DNA from: Cellvibrionaceae bacterium
Lineage (GTDB): Bacteria > Pseudomonadota > Gammaproteobacteria > Pseudomonadales > Cellvibrionaceae
Direction: 5' to 3'
DNA: 15,550 nt
Assembly (NCBI GenBank): GCA_021151525.1
Contig: JAGKXD010000093.1
Coordinates: 1-15,550, forward strand
Notes under the pieces: generated by a model
Databases searched by the model: none
What the model was told of the DNA's origin: nothing
The model's input: the letters and a program-made list of their open reading frames with translations, nothing else
Translations under genes and position numbers: made by a program
In this document: positions 7,829-14,076 of the stretch, one piece after another
How the letters are laid out: every line of letters begins with the position of its first letter
Numbering within the stretch: the first letter of the stretch is position 1

Positions 7829-9192
7829 ATAGAAAACCTGTATTTGCCCGACTTTTCCTGCGGAATTTTATCGGTATCGCGAATATCAAAAGAAACTTTT
7901 TCCCCAAATACAATACGAAATTCTTCCAATAAATTTTTATCCGTGAGGTCTGTATATTCAGGGCCCTTTACACGGTTAATAATAATTTCGTCGATTTTTT
8001 CTTGTACTAGTTGCATTTGCTCGATGCCTGGAATTTTAGTGAGAGTGCGCTCAACTAAAGATACTCCGGCAACTTGGCCGCCATCAGCTTTTTTCAGAAA
8101 GTCAGCAATTCTACCTTCAAGACGCTCCAGAATAGGTGTCGTTCTACCGCAATTACACTGACGTTCACTCAAGACGCCCATATCTTCAACGCGATAGCGA
8201 ATTAATGGCATGCCATAGTTGTTGAGGTCGGTAATAACCAGTTTGCCTGGAGTGCCGTAAGGAACAGGATTGTTATTTTCATCCAGGCACTCAAGGATAA
8301 TGTGAGCGGAGTTAATATGCATTCCCTGGTGTTGTTCACACTCAACGCCAATGAGTCCCACTTCTTCACAGCCGTAGCGATTGCTGACCTTACATTGGAA
8401 TGCTTCTTCAATTACTGCACGCTCATGATCCAGCAGCATCATCGAGGTGGCAACTATGCCGTGAGGACGTAAGTCCCGTATGGAGCTGTTGAGTATGTAT
8501 TTGGCAAAAATATAAATGGAGTGCGAGTGACCAAAAATCATTTCAGGTTTGAACTGGCGCCACTTTGCAACAAATTCATTCATTGATGTTGAATCAAGAT
8601 TCATTGTGTCTAGATAAATCATTCTCTCCAATAAAAACCAGCGTATTTTTTGCTTGAGTGTTTTTGGAACCGGAGGATTACCCCAAACGGCAGCAACTCT
8701 CATGCCCGGCGTCCATCCGCTAAACGAGTCGGCATATATTTGTGCCCCATTACGTAGCTTTTGGCAGTGGGCATCAAAAAACAAGTTTAAGGAAACTCCT
8801 GTCGAACCGCCGGTTTTTGCCGTTGGCATTTTAGCTTTATCAAAAGCGGAGCTAATAAATTGTTCGGTATTTTCTCGTATCTGAAGTTTAGTGGTAATAG
8901 GGAATCGGGATAAGTCGGCAAGACTAATGTCCTGATTAATATTCAATCCGATATCGGCAATAACTTTTTTATACCAGGCGCTCGTAATTGCAGCATGCTT
9001 CACGAGTGCATTCAGTTTCTTTGTTTGTAGCTCGGTAAGCGCTTGCGCGTTTAAATAACCTTGCTTTTTTAGATTTTTATATTCACTCAGGCGTACGTAA
9101 CCTTCCTTGAAGTCCCAAGCTGTATAAGCGAGTCTGCCCAGCAGTTTATCAAAATAGCTCAATCGTAATTCCTTACTGGTATCGTTGTTCAT
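7816..9192 (-). CDS. PaaK/CapK-like adenylate-forming enzyme
   Basis: A 458-residue member of the phenylacetate-CoA ligase-like (PaaK/CapK/coenzyme F390 synthetase) branch of the ANL superfamily. Visible motifs are the P-loop KTGGSTGVS (about 126-134), NRYGCEEVG (about 271-279, motif A5 with the acidic residue that contacts Mg-ATP), the A7/A8 region VITDLNNYGMPLIRYRVEDMG (from about 319), and CNCGR (about 346-350), which resembles a conserved Cys-containing stretch of PaaK proteins. Near the C-terminus, PQEKSGKYRF has a lysine in the place of the adenylation lysine. The family activates a carboxylate as acyl-AMP. CapK-like members occur in polysaccharide loci with undefined roles, perhaps acyl decoration. 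I chose ATG at 9192, 2 nt after the upstream TAG. The frame opens at a GTG at 9216, but that would overlap the upstream gene and lacks a ribosome site. Confidence 0.85.
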   Translation of the reverse strand: MNNDTSKELRLSYFDKLLGRLAYTAWDFKEGYVRLSEYKNLKKQGYLNAQALTELQTKKLNALVKHAAITSAWYKKVIADIGLNINQDISLADLSRFPITTKLQIRENTEQFISSAFDKAKMPTAKTGGSTGVSLNLFFDAHCQKLRNGAQIYADSFSGWTPGMRVAAVWGNPPVPKTLKQKIRWFLLERMIYLDTMNLDSTSMNEFVAKWRQFKPEMIFGHSHSIYIFAKYILNSSIRDLRPHGIVATSMMLLDHERAVIEEAFQCKVSNRYGCEEVGLIGVECEQHQGMHINSAHIILECLDENNNPVPYGTPGKLVITDLNNYGMPLIRYRVEDMGVLSERQCNCGRTTPILERLEGRIADFLKKADGGQVAGVSLVERTLTKIPGIEQMQLVQEKIDEIIINRVKGPEYTDLTDKNLLEEFRIVFGEKVSFDIRDTDKIPQEKSGKYRFSICKV

Positions 9193-9194
9193 GT

Positions 9195-10334
9195 CTAGCC
9201 GACGCGCGGCTTCCACAGGATTATTTTTTCTTTTTTCAGAAATTTAATAAATGCCATTGCCGATGCAGTATTGATAAGGCAGAAGTAGTGCGCCAAGCCG
9301 AACCATTTATTTTTGCTGCCATCATTAAGTGCCACAAATGCGGCAATTGAATAGAAAGCCACTTGGGCAATAAATGTCACCGCATAAAAAATGCTGTCGC
9401 CGGTAATTAATCCGTTGCTTACAAACGCTATAAACAAAGGAATAAAGGCAAGGTAGCGTAAGAGTTTGTGTGATACTAACTGCAGAGTAAACCATTTGTA
9501 GATAAAGGGATTAAAGAGGTGTTTCATATCCCACATGGCCCAATATGCTCTTAAGGAGACTCTCACGCGCATACGGAACTCAGATGGGGCGGAACTTAGT
9601 GACTCTTCATTGAGAAGTGCGCTTTCGCAATAGGCTACGCGTTTTCCCTGTGTTACTACCTTCAAAGGTAGGACAAAATCGGGCAATTGATCTGGATTCA
9701 TTGGTTGGTAGAGCTCCTTGCGGATTGCATCAATACCTCCATCTACTCCGACAACTGATCCTGTCTTGGACTCCAGTGCCCGCAGGTGGTTTTCATATTT
9801 CATATATGCGCTGCAGCCGTCGCCAATTAAATTCCCGTCTTCATTAACATACACCATTTTTCCAGTTACATAACCGATAGTAGGGTTGTTAAACATTTCT
9901 ACCAGATGACTGATTGCATCGGGATGATAATGACTGTTGGCGTCAGAAAAAATAATGATGTCGCCGCTTGCTTGGGGCAAGGCAAGGTTTAACCCTGAGG
10001 TTTTACCTTGACGAGGAGATTGCCTAATTAAATTGACTCTTGAATCTTGCTCAGCGATTGCCGAGACTATTGTGTCTGTTGCATCCTCTGACTCGTCAGA
10101 AACAACTATCACTTGTATCAGATGTTCGGGATAGTTTGAGGTCAGCTTATTCTGTATTGTTGCTTGTATATATTTTTCTTCATTAAATGCGGGAATAATA
10201 ACCGTGATTTTTGGGGCTGGTGTTTCCTGATTAATCGAAGGTTCCGGGTGGTGTGGAAGCCACTTAAGAAGTAACGGATAGCCTATATAAATATAGAGAA
10301 TCACCAAACTACTTAACCAAAAAAAAATTTCCAA
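9195..10334 (-). CDS. Membrane-bound glycosyltransferase family 2
   Basis: A 379-residue GT2 with one N-terminal membrane segment (about 3-23) and three C-terminal ones (about 287-309, 312-335 and 346-365) around a cytoplasmic GT-A domain. Motifs in order are VIIPAFNEEKYI (about 45-56), the Asp in VVSDESEDATD (D80), the DxD-like FSDANSH (about 129-135), PDF (Asp 219, likely base), and RVRVSLRAYW (about 256-265), the counterpart of the QxxRW motif. This layout fits cellulose/hyaluronan-synthase-like GT2 proteins that act at the membrane. The start is TTG, unusual but strongly supported by a perfect AAGGAG site five nt upstream that overlaps the xrtA stop codon. It directly follows xrtA and is probably translationally coupled to it. 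Confidence 0.9.
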   Translation of the reverse strand: MEIFFWLSSLVILYIYIGYPLLLKWLPHHPEPSINQETPAPKITVIIPAFNEEKYIQATIQNKLTSNYPEHLIQVIVVSDESEDATDTIVSAIAEQDSRVNLIRQSPRQGKTSGLNLALPQASGDIIIFSDANSHYHPDAISHLVEMFNNPTIGYVTGKMVYVNEDGNLIGDGCSAYMKYENHLRALESKTGSVVGVDGGIDAIRKELYQPMNPDQLPDFVLPLKVVTQGKRVAYCESALLNEESLSSAPSEFRMRVRVSLRAYWAMWDMKHLFNPFIYKWFTLQLVSHKLLRYLAFIPLFIAFVSNGLITGDSIFYAVTFIAQVAFYSIAAFVALNDGSKNKWFGLAHYFCLINTASAMAFIKFLKKEKIILWKPRVG

Positions 10335-10339
10335 GGTAA

Positions 10340-10345
10340 CTCCTT
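10340..10345 (-). promoter_or_regulatory. Shine-Dalgarno site deciding a TTG start
   Basis: AAGGAG followed by TTACC and then TTG. The spacing of five nt is good, and there is no ATG or GTG near by in frame. The site shares bases with the TAA stop of the exosortase gene, so ribosomes ending xrtA could restart here. Confidence 0.8.
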
Positions 10346-11795
10346 AATTACTGTTGGTAAGTATTTTACCAAGATTCACTATGTTGTCTGTTTCTGATTT
10401 GCAGTCAGAGGATGCGCAGATGCTTTGTAACGTATACATTGAAAAATTATTATGCCCACCAATGATGGCTGGGATTTGCAACAGCTTCGCTGTCGAATAG
10501 TTGCTTGTAGTCATTCCCGCTACATCAAACCATTGTGTTTGTGCCACGATTATACCGGTATGTTTGTTGCGAAAGATTTGGATTTTAAATGAAAAAGCGT
10601 CTGTTTCATGGGAGTGTTCGCTAATTATTGACCAGCGAGTGTTGTCATAAAGCCGTGCAATATACGGGACGAGTTTTTCGTTGCTATCCTTTCGTTGATA
10701 ATGGTTAATTTGTACAAATACCTGATTGCCATCTAAGGCACTTTCGATTTTTGCTGGGGTTCCTGCCTCGATACTAATGGGCATTTTTTTGGTGAGTATC
10801 GGTGTATATTCGTGAGGAATTTTATCCGGGATCTTTGATTCTGAAGGGGTGATGTGAAAAAAATGTGAAAGTGCTGGCCCAATACAGAGAACAAGCAAGG
10901 GGGCGGCTATTGCTGCTACTGATGGTGCAATATGTCCTTGCGTAGATATTGGTGTTTCGCGTTTGATTACTGGCGCGAAATAAATAGCTGGAAATACAAT
11001 AAGCGCGAACAGCCCCCAACCAAAATATTCATGGTCGCTCATCAACGAGCTTTGCATCTGGGACTCATAGCCGACGATGACGAGAATAAAAATTCTAATC
11101 CAGTTTGAAAGTAAACCTATCAACGCTGCAAAGCAGAGTGCGACGAGGGTTTTTTTAATTGAATATCCATTTAAATAGCTGATTATATAAGCGATCGCTA
11201 GGGAGATGGTAAAATACCTGAGGCCGGAACAGCCATCGGCGATAATTATTTCCCCATAGGGGATAAATATGCTGTTGTTGTCAATCACTGCCGCGATATT
11301 AATCTGTTGCACCATTTTTCCGACCATAAAACCGCTAAGATTTACTAGCGGGTTTACTAATTGGTCCCATATTGGAATGGCGTAGATCGGTAGCAGCAGT
11401 AATATAATCTCCTGCCTTAGAATTTGCGCTCCAAAAACGCATACAAAAGTACAGGCAATAAGAAACAACAAAGATAGCTGCTCAATAATTTGTAGATTTA
11501 TTAGGTTGGCCAGGTACCAAATTATTGAGAATGCCCCGAGCGTGGCTAAAAAAAAGATCTGAAGTCCTTTTGATTGTGGTTGTACTCTGATGGGGGCAAT
11601 AGAAAAAAGAAAATATAAAAATAGGCCAATAATGATTAAGCCGTGGGATAGGCTTTCGTCCCATTTTATCCAGCGAACAAATAGGGATTGAATGGTTTCC
11701 TGATGAAGCAGTGAGATCAGGATAACCAGAAAAACTGGAAGCAGTTTTAGGTAGACGTCGTGCGGTTTGAGGTGATGATTGTTGTTATCTTCCAT
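10344..11795 (-). CDS. xrtA: Exosortase A with fused EpsI (DUF3485) domain
   Basis: Exosortases are inner-membrane cysteine transpeptidase-like enzymes that recognise C-terminal PEP-CTERM signals on exported proteins. This 483-residue protein has about eight to nine membrane segments in residues 15-310. The proposed catalytic triad is intact: Cys 189 in IADGCSGLRY, Arg 234 in SNWIRIF and His 255 in MSDHEYFGW. From about residue 290 to the end is a periplasmic region that matches the EpsI-type domain often fused to XrtA; it contains TQWFDVAG and ends with a CASSDCKSE pair of cysteines. The gene is the first of the polysaccharide operon and is separated from its likely substrate gene by a terminator. 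Start is ATG at 11795 with only a weak GGA upstream. Catalytic role of the triad is known from the family; substrate pairing is inferred from position. Confidence 0.95.
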   Translation of the reverse strand: MEDNNNHHLKPHDVYLKLLPVFLVILISLLHQETIQSLFVRWIKWDESLSHGLIIIGLFLYFLFSIAPIRVQPQSKGLQIFFLATLGAFSIIWYLANLINLQIIEQLSLLFLIACTFVCVFGAQILRQEIILLLLPIYAIPIWDQLVNPLVNLSGFMVGKMVQQINIAAVIDNNSIFIPYGEIIIADGCSGLRYFTISLAIAYIISYLNGYSIKKTLVALCFAALIGLLSNWIRIFILVIVGYESQMQSSLMSDHEYFGWGLFALIVFPAIYFAPVIKRETPISTQGHIAPSVAAIAAPLLVLCIGPALSHFFHITPSESKIPDKIPHEYTPILTKKMPISIEAGTPAKIESALDGNQVFVQINHYQRKDSNEKLVPYIARLYDNTRWSIISEHSHETDAFSFKIQIFRNKHTGIIVAQTQWFDVAGMTTSNYSTAKLLQIPAIIGGHNNFSMYTLQSICASSDCKSETDNIVNLGKILTNSN

Positions 11796-11873
11796 GCTGG
11801 CAATCCAGGCAAATTTTTTCGAATATTACCTTAAGTGCATGATTTTTTATAGATATGGTTTTTGACGCCAAAG
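11796..11873 (-). promoter_or_regulatory. Probable promoter/leader region of the xrtA polysaccharide operon
   Basis: This AT-rich stretch of 78 nt lies between the terminator of the PEP-CTERM gene and the xrtA start. If the terminator works, the operon needs a promoter here. I found no GG-N10-GC sigma-54 element on the minus strand. TATAAA and TAATAT hexamers are present but without a convincing -35 partner at normal spacing. A promoter is inferred from the layout, not identified. Confidence 0.35.
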
Positions 11874-11900
11874 AAAAAGCCGACCAGTGGTCGGCTTTTT
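11874..11900. terminator. Symmetric rho-independent terminator
   Basis: GCCGACC (11879-11885), loop AGT, then GGTCGGC (11889-11895), flanked by five A on one side and five T on the other. It is perfectly palindromic, so it reads as a terminator on both strands. It sits 20 nt beyond the stop of the PEP-CTERM gene, so its main role is to end that transcript before xrtA. Confidence 0.93.
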
Positions 11901-11919
11901 AGCGTGGAGCAGTGGGTAG

Positions 11920-12666
11920 TTATTGCGCAGCGTTACGACGACGCGCAGCGCCCAATCCCAACAAGCCCAGGCCCATCAGCAGCAGGGTGCTTGGCTCTGG
12001 AACTGTGCCTACTGTTACATCATCAATGCCCCAGCCATCATGGTTGTTGCTGTTGATAAATTCAAGAACACCACCGATTACATTGACATCGCTTTTGATG
12101 GTTACATAACCGACATTGCCGTTGGTGTTAAATGCAGGGATTACTACTTGTGTTGATGTGCCGTTGGTGAATTTCAGTGTCAGGGTTGCGCCCTGATCGG
12201 TAGCATCAGCAATGTAGAAGCCAAAAGCATTGAAGCTTCCGCTCAATGGGGCGCCAAAAGTCCAAGTGACGAGTTCGGCGTCATTGCTGTCAAGCCAGTA
12301 ATCCTTGCTATTGCTGGCAAGTGATTGGCGACCAAATTCGCCGGTTCTGCGGCTTTCTATCATTAGTTGGTCATTGTGAGGGTTTCCGGTAAGTTGCCCT
12401 GCGGTAACCAGCTCAAATGTTCCTACCGCTGTGTTAAAAACACTGCTGCGGTTTTCCCATTTGTTTTGATCTCCTGCTCCAATGCTCTCATAGGCACCAC
12501 CAAGACCGTTGAAGTTCTCGGTTGCTTTGGTGCCGACTAAAGAAGAGAGGAAATCCGCTTCAGCATTTGGGTCTGTACTGAAATTGATGCTAAGAAGAGC
12601 GGCTTGGGAACTCATTGAGGCGATAGCTAAAGCGCCACCGGCCAAAAGGGTTTTAAAAGATTTCAT
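11920..12666 (-). CDS. Secreted PEP-CTERM sorting domain protein, likely XrtA substrate
   Basis: A 248-residue exported protein. It has a Sec signal peptide (residues 1-22, cleavage likely after SSQA), a beta-rich cysteine-free body, and the full tripartite PEP-CTERM tail: VPEPS (222-226), a hydrophobic helix (about 227-240) and the basic end ARRRNAA. Exosortase cleaves or transfers proteins at this tail. The body has no recognised catalytic motif. Its closing GWGIDDVTVG resembles the end of jelly-roll-like domains common in PEP-CTERM proteins, so a structural or glycan-binding role is a guess. Asn-x-Thr/Ser sequons occur (for example NGTS at 168-171), but bacterial use is unknown. A good ribosome site AAGGA lies seven nt before the ATG. 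It stands alone between a sigma-54 promoter and a terminator, next to prsR and xrtA. Confidence 0.93.
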   Translation of the reverse strand: MKSFKTLLAGGALAIASMSSQAALLSINFSTDPNAEADFLSSLVGTKATENFNGLGGAYESIGAGDQNKWENRSSVFNTAVGTFELVTAGQLTGNPHNDQLMIESRRTGEFGRQSLASNSKDYWLDSNDAELVTWTFGAPLSGSFNAFGFYIADATDQGATLTLKFTNGTSTQVVIPAFNTNGNVGYVTIKSDVNVIGGVLEFINSNNHDGWGIDDVTVGTVPEPSTLLLMGLGLLGLGAARRRNAAQ

Positions 12667-12718
12667 GACAATATCCTTCCGTGTGGATGTGAGTGATGAG
12701 ATAACGCTTTAGCGTATT

Positions 12719-12734
12719 AGCACAAATGATGCCA
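12719..12734 (-). promoter_or_regulatory. Sigma-54 (RpoN) -24/-12 promoter of the PEP-CTERM gene
   Basis: On the minus strand the site reads TGGCATCATTTGTGCT. It matches the consensus TGGCAYR-N4-TTGCW at ten of twelve defined positions, with the invariant GG and GC at the exact spacing. Transcription would start near 12708, giving a leader of about 42 nt with a good ribosome site. The sigma-54 activator PrsR is encoded two genes upstream, which supports the call. Confidence 0.82.
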
Positions 12735-12784
12735 CTTATTTAAAGTCCATGAAAAACAAAGAGTTGTCAAACCATTTCGGGCTG

Positions 12785-12798
12785 ACTAGACGGCTAGT
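12785..12798. promoter_or_regulatory. Palindrome, candidate upstream activator site for PrsR
   Basis: ACTAG-ACGG-CTAGT is a perfect 5-bp inverted repeat with a 4-nt spacer. It lies at about -77 to -90 from the predicted start of the PEP-CTERM transcript, the usual place for binding sites of Fis-type sigma-54 activators. No run of T follows, so a terminator is less likely. Assignment to PrsR is inference. Confidence 0.45.
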
Positions 12799-12800
12799 GT

Positions 12801-12827
12801 AAAAAAAAGCGACAGAAACTGCTTCGG
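12801..12827 (-). terminator. Weak rho-independent terminator of the lipoprotein gene
   Basis: In the transcript, CGA-AG-CAG pairs with CUG-UCG around a UUU loop (six base pairs with a two-base bulge), followed by C and eight U. It lies 17 nt after the lipoprotein stop codon. The stem is short and imperfect, but the U run is long. Confidence 0.45.
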
Positions 12828-12843
12828 TTAACAAATACAATTC

Positions 12844-13857
12844 TTAGTATGGATATATTTGGATAAAATCGCTGTAGAAGCCATTTGTATCATAAACCGC
12901 AATATCAATTTTATCGTCTGCTGTAATGTCGGTTAGGGTGTAATTAGTTGTTGCGCTGCCTGGTATTTTTATGTAGCTAATTGAAATACTTGTCTTTTTT
13001 CTTATTTCATAGCCGCCAATGTCATCCAGCTCCAGATAGCTGCCATTGGCTCTTTGAGTCGGGTGTCTCCATTTTAATTGAACAGTCTTTGGTGCTCCCG
13101 ATAGGCTGCTGGAGGAGCGGGATGATGTTGCGGCGCTTTTTGATGAGCCGGTGCTATTTTTAGTCGAGGAGCTGGAGTTGCTCTTGCTGGAGTTGGCTTT
13201 GCTTGAGGTGCTGCTCGCAGAGGATGGCTGACTACTGGTTGCTACGGATGAATCGGTCGCTGCCAGGGTGCGAATGGTAAGGATGGTTGATTTATCGGAA
13301 ACATTGCCGTTGAAGTCAACTGCTTGGATGGTATAGCTATAGTAGGTAGATGGTGTCAGGTTTGTGTCCGAATATGTGTAGGTCGGAAACTCCAGCGTAG
13401 CAATAGGTTTTTCGTTTCGCTCAATTTTATACTGATAAACCCCTGTATCGTCAGCGGCGTGCCCCCATATCAATGTGATGTTGGTTTCGGTGGCTGATTG
13501 CAAAAAGAGCTTGGTGTTGCCGGGTGGGGTAATATCTTCTGCGTTTTCTGCTGGAGCTCCATCTTCACTACTATTGGCACTGCTGCGTGACGCTCGTTGA
13601 TAGATGGATGATGAGCTGAGGGCGGATGAAGTTTTAGCTGAACTCGATGATTGAGTTGATGTGCTCGCTGTACTGCCATCGATTGGCTTTGATGAGGAGC
13701 TGCTAGCTGGAATAGGTTGCGAACTGCTGTCATCGGGTTTATTTGGTGTTGGGGGTGTTGTATCCCCCCCGGCAGCGCCACCACAGGCTACTAAAAATAG
13801 AGAAAGAACTATTGGTAATAGTAGCGAGCGCAAGGCATGGTATGTAGCGTTGAACAT
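12844..13857 (-). CDS. Serine-rich lipoprotein with fibronectin type III-like domains
   Basis: A 337-residue exported lipoprotein. A hydrophobic signal (about 11-22) ends in the lipobox LVAC with Cys 25. Residue +2 is Gly, so outer-membrane sorting by Lol is expected. Domains in order are a serine-rich linker (43-100), a fibronectin III-like domain (about 109-197, from DITPPGNTKL to TLTIRT-like strands), a second serine-rich linker (about 200-255), and a second FN3-like segment (about 256-337) with LKWRHPTQRANGSYLELDDI and GGYEIRK. Long serine linkers of this sort are typical of Cellvibrio surface and secreted proteins. No catalytic motif is seen, so a binding or scaffold role at the cell surface is likely. 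It lies between prsR and the PEP-CTERM gene with its own possible sigma-54 promoter. Start is ATG at 13857 with a weak purine-rich site. Confidence 0.87.
   Translation of the reverse strand: MFNATYHALRSLLLPIVLSLFLVACGGAAGGDTTPPTPNKPDDSSSQPIPASSSSSKPIDGSTASTSTQSSSSAKTSSALSSSSIYQRASRSSANSSEDGAPAENAEDITPPGNTKLFLQSATETNITLIWGHAADDTGVYQYKIERNEKPIATLEFPTYTYSDTNLTPSTYYSYTIQAVDFNGNVSDKSTILTIRTLAATDSSVATSSQPSSASSTSSKANSSKSNSSSSTKNSTGSSKSAATSSRSSSSLSGAPKTVQLKWRHPTQRANGSYLELDDIGGYEIRKKTSISISYIKIPGSATTNYTLTDITADDKIDIAVYDTNGFYSDFIQIYPY
13093..13260 (-). repeat. Low-complexity serine-linker coding stretch (second linker)
   Basis: This part of the lipoprotein gene encodes residues 200-255, mostly Ser with Lys, Thr and Ala. 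Serine codons of both the TCN and AGC/AGT types are mixed, so it is protein-level low complexity rather than a DNA tandem repeat. Confidence 0.7.
13558..13731 (-). repeat. Low-complexity serine-linker coding stretch (first linker)
   Basis: This part encodes residues 43-100 of the lipoprotein, with Ser runs such as SSSSS and SSSS separated by Lys, Thr and Pro. It tethers the first FN3-like domain away from the lipid anchor. Confidence 0.7.
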
Positions 13858-14047
13858 CTTTCTTGGTATCCGGAAGGCTCTGGTTAGGTTGGCATTAGTT
13901 CATCAGTCTAAAAATTATTTTGTAGCATGCAATGCCTTAATCGCTCGTTGCCAAGAGACCTTTTTTAAAAAACGCGACAAATACTTCAAGGGTTGTGATG
14001 AGTGTGTCGGTATGAGGCGTGCAATGTTATTGTCTTTAGTTATATGT
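13858..14047 (-). promoter_or_regulatory. Untranslated leader or intergenic region of the lipoprotein gene
   Basis: These 190 nt hold no gene I can support. If transcription starts near 14037, as the sigma-54-like element suggests, this would be a leader of about 180 nt. It contains an extended -10-like TGCTACAAA (minus strand, near 13925) without a good -35 box. No riboswitch fold or strong hairpin is obvious. Confidence 0.3.
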
Positions 14048-14063
14048 AGCAATTTCCTGGCCC
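14048..14063 (-). promoter_or_regulatory. Candidate sigma-54 promoter of the lipoprotein gene
   Basis: The minus strand reads GGGCCAGGAAATTGCT. The -12 half (TTGCT) is perfect and the GGC of the -24 half is at the right spacing, but three defined positions (first T, A5 and Y6) differ, leaving nine of twelve matches. It lies 13 nt past the prsR stop. Transcription would begin near 14037, leaving a long leader of about 180 nt. Confidence 0.45.
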
Positions 14064-14076
14064 CTATTTAGGTTCT

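Noticed and set aside
7751..8161. A 136-codon plus-strand open frame opposite the GT2 and the adenylate-forming enzyme
   Set aside because: The minus-strand frames there encode clear conserved motifs, and the plus-strand product is serine- and cysteine-rich with no domain. It is a shadow frame.
9193..9216. N-terminal extension of the PaaK/CapK-like enzyme using GTG at 9216
   Set aside because: No ribosome site precedes it and it overlaps the upstream GT2. The ATG 2 nt after that gene's stop matches the junction style of the operon.
11797..11808. CTGG-CAAT-CCAG inverted repeat just before the xrtA start
   Set aside because: The arms are only 4 bp and outer bases do not pair. It is too short to call an operator or RNA fold.
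11850..11870. TTGGCG-like sequence considered as a sigma-54 -24 box before xrtA
   Set aside because: The positions ten nt beyond the GG are not GC, so the essential -12 pair is missing.
13093..13731. Possible DNA repeat array or CRISPR-like pattern in the lipoprotein gene
   Set aside because: The repetition is at the level of serine codons with mixed codon use. There are no regular repeat and spacer units.
13961..13972. TTTTTTAAAAAA palindrome in the prsR-lipoprotein gap
   Set aside because: No GC-rich stem or loop, so not a terminator. Simple A/T symmetry is expected in AT-rich intergenic DNA.
13661..14071. A 136-codon plus-strand open frame antisense to the lipoprotein start and running through the intergenic region
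   Set aside because: Half of it is the complement of the serine-linker and signal region. It has no recognisable domain, and it would run against every other gene here.
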